DNA of 6,012 nt from Pseudomonadota bacterium. GTDB taxonomy: Bacteria; Pseudomonadota; Gammaproteobacteria; Burkholderiales; Burkholderiaceae_C. The position numbers and the translations under genes were made by a program. The notes beneath the pieces were generated by a model, which searched no databases, was not told the origin of the DNA, and saw nothing but the letters and a program-made list of their open reading frames with translations. The first letter of the stretch is position 1, and each line of letters begins with the position of its first letter. The stretch covers positions 1 to 6,012 of the forward strand of contig JAEXBL010000421.1 of the NCBI GenBank assembly GCA_023394015.1. Reading direction: 5' to 3'. Shown piece by piece: positions 5,254 to 6,012 of the stretch.

Positions 5254-5517
5254 TCAGCGGCGGCGCTGGCCGCCACCGGCCGGGCCGGGGCCGCGGCGCT
5301 CGAGGTGGCGGAAGTTGATGCGGCCCTTGGTCAGATCGTAGGGCGACAGCTCCAGCGTCACCCGGTCGCCGGCCAGGATGCGGATGTGGTTCTTCTTCAT
5401 CTTGCCGGCCGAATAGGCCACCAGCTCGTGGCCGTTGTCCAGCGTCACGCGAAAGCGCGTGTCCGGCAATACTTCGTTGACGATGCCTTGCATCTCGATC
5501 AGTTCTTCTTTCGCCAT
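5254..5517 (-). CDS. infA: Translation initiation factor IF-1 (second, stand-alone type)
   Basis: An 87-residue protein whose first 71 residues are IF-1, an OB-fold factor that occupies the ribosomal A site during initiation together with IF-2 and IF-3. The start [13 protein letters not shown], the core [27 protein letters not shown] (22-48) and [22 protein letters not shown] (50-71) are diagnostic. From memory, betaproteobacteria carry one infA in the ribosomal protein operon and a second stand-alone copy; this sequence and its context fit the second. Residues 72-87 form a Gly/Pro/Arg-rich tail ending in three arginines, beyond the normal IF-1 end, and could add RNA contacts. The ATG has a good AGGAG ribosome binding site six bases upstream. 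The methyltransferase gene lies downstream on the same strand. Confidence 0.97.
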   Translation of the reverse strand: MAKEELIEMQGIVNEVLPDTRFRVTLDNGHELVAYSAGKMKKNHIRILAGDRVTLELSPYDLTKGRINFRHLERRGPGPAGGGQRRR

Positions 5518-5523
5518 GCGTTT

Positions 5524-5528
5524 CTCCT
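5524..5528 (-). promoter_or_regulatory. Ribosome binding site of infA
   Basis: On the minus strand AGGAG lies six bases before the infA ATG, at ideal spacing. It supports the chosen start and contrasts with the missing Shine-Dalgarno sequences of acyP, DAHP synthase and the methyltransferase gene. Confidence 0.8.
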
Positions 5529-5668
5529 AAATCCTTGAAATACGTGCAAATCCTGAATGCGTCTCGGCGGGGCCGGGCCGACGGGGCCACAGCGCGGCGC
5601 GCGCCGATGTCGAGTACAGACTGGTGCGGGGGCCGCCTGAACCTGGGACTGCCGCCTTTTCAGGGTTT

Positions 5669-5710
5669 GTCGGCAGGGGCGAGCGCGGCACGTTGTGCGG
5701 CCTCGCCGAC
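5669..5710. other. Possible stem-loop in the infA leader region
   Basis: GTCGGC (5669-5674) pairs with GCCGAC (5705-5710). After one bulged A, 5676-5680 pairs with 5700-5704, including one G-U pair. An inner hairpin GCAC-GTT-GTGC (5688-5698) sits at the tip. If infA is transcribed from near 5797, this would be in its leader RNA. GC-rich DNA forms such structures readily, so confidence is low. Confidence 0.25.
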
Positions 5711-5803
5711 GGGCATGGAGGGTGCATGCATGGGGCGCAAGCGCCGAAGCCAGAGGGGTTCAAAAGGCGCTCCCCGCGCCACCGGGCCGTGAGGTAACCC
5801 CCT

Positions 5804-5809
5804 ATTTTA
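5804..5809 (-). promoter_or_regulatory. Promoter-like -10 element, minus strand
   Basis: On the minus strand this reads TAAAAT, five of six matches to TATAAT, followed by a run of G. It is one of the few AT-rich patches upstream of infA and would start transcription near 5797, giving a leader of roughly 280 bases. The best -35 candidate, TGGCGA at 5827-5832, is poor. It could serve infA or an unrecognised small RNA. Confidence 0.35.
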
Positions 5810-5941
5810 CTCGGCGTGGCGCTTTTTCGCCAGTGCTGGCCCCGCCGCAGCTGAGCCAGCGGGTTGGGCCGACTCAGCAGCGCAGCGGGAACTGACGGCG
5901 CAGGCTCCAGAGCCATCCATGACGCGGGGACGCCGCCCGCA

Positions 5942-6012
5942 ACGCATGACCGATGGCAAAAGGCTTCGGACCGCACATGGCGCCTTGTCATTGGTCATTC
6001 GTCATGGCGCGC
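5942..6012. repeat. Second ATGACNA-type palindromic repeat, cut by the window edge
   Basis: The right arm, read on the minus strand from 6012, is GCGCGCC followed by three heptamers ATGACGA, ATGACCA and ATGACAA, then GGCGCC. The element at 4436-4462 has the same layout with two heptamers: GCGCGCC, ATGACAA twice, then AGGCGC. The left arm (5946-5964, ATGACCGATGGCAAAAGGC) is a diverged copy pairing with 5982-5998, allowing a two-base bulge and two G-U pairs. The element therefore folds into a hairpin like the first one. It may continue beyond 6012. Confidence 0.7.

Larger units (their letters stand above)
5518..5940. other. Gene-free region upstream of infA
   Basis: No reading frame here has convincing codon use or recognisable homology. 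The longest, on the minus strand from 5991 to 5527, is rich in Pro, Arg, Ser and Cys and reads like non-coding DNA. The region most likely carries the promoter and leader of infA. It holds a TAAAAT promoter-like hexamer (5804-5809, minus) and a possible branched hairpin (5669-5710). I see no tRNA or rRNA. Confidence 0.6.

Noticed and set aside
5660..5782. A 40-codon minus-strand frame starting with GTG just after the TAAAAT box, a possible leader peptide
   Set aside because: It has no ribosome binding site, its third-position GC is lower than in the real genes, and nothing in its sequence suggests an attenuator peptide.
5755..5782. GGTTCAAAA resembling a tRNA T-loop
   Set aside because: The flanking bases do not pair into a five-base T stem, and no D-arm, anticodon arm or acceptor stem can be placed around it.
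5527..5991. A 154-codon minus-strand frame upstream of infA
   Set aside because: Its composition is rich in Pro, Arg, Ser and Cys, no motif is recognisable, it starts inside the palindromic repeat, and it would run to the infA ribosome binding site.
5807..5998. A 63-codon minus-strand frame with an Ala-rich end (PALAKKRHAE)
   Set aside because: It starts within the heptamer repeat, is preceded by an in-frame stop six bases upstream, and its own stop overlaps the promoter-like box. It cannot be the tail of a gene entering from the right.

Overview
The window reads as ordinary chromosomal DNA from a high-GC betaproteobacterium, most likely a member of the Comamonadaceae (Burkholderiales). The reasons are the very GC-rich codon use, a stand-alone IF-1 gene of the betaproteobacterial second type, an AroG/AroF-type DAHP synthase, and two intergenic copies of a repeat beginning ATTTTGATAGCTGCC, which I recall (without being able to check here) from Acidovorax and its relatives. 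The family assignment is inference; the GC content and repeats are seen directly.

Layout. Left part, plus strand: a 243-codon gene of unknown function (27-758, possibly extending beyond the left edge) overlaps by one base a 76-residue CxxC/CxxC zinc-ribbon gene (758-988). Next comes an NnrU-family membrane protein (1036-1623) with its own promoter-like element. A small acylphosphatase lies on the minus strand (1658-1933), convergent with NnrU and divergent from a membrane-anchored M14/DUF2817-type metallopeptidase (1995-3248, plus). Class I DAHP synthase, the entry enzyme of the shikimate pathway, follows (3335-4426, plus). Right part, minus strand: translation initiation factor IF-1 (5254-5517) and then a divergent PIMT-type methyltransferase (4517-5089), convergent with DAHP synthase. 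Positions 5518-5940 hold no gene I can support, only a promoter-like element and possible leader structure for the IF-1 gene.

The genes do not form one pathway. They are housekeeping and small accessory genes in short transcription units. The non-coding structure is the more interesting part. A four-armed palindrome built from TGACAAATGAC units (4417-4523) sits between the convergent DAHP synthase and methyltransferase genes and supplies the stop codons of both. A related hairpin lies at the right edge (5942-6012). The ATTTTGATAGCTGCC repeat occurs twice at gene 3' ends. The DAHP synthase and acylphosphatase genes have a -10-like hexamer almost touching the start codon, which suggests leaderless or near-leaderless mRNAs. 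I see no phage genes, transposase, CRISPR array, tRNA or rRNA, and no clear novel multi-gene system.
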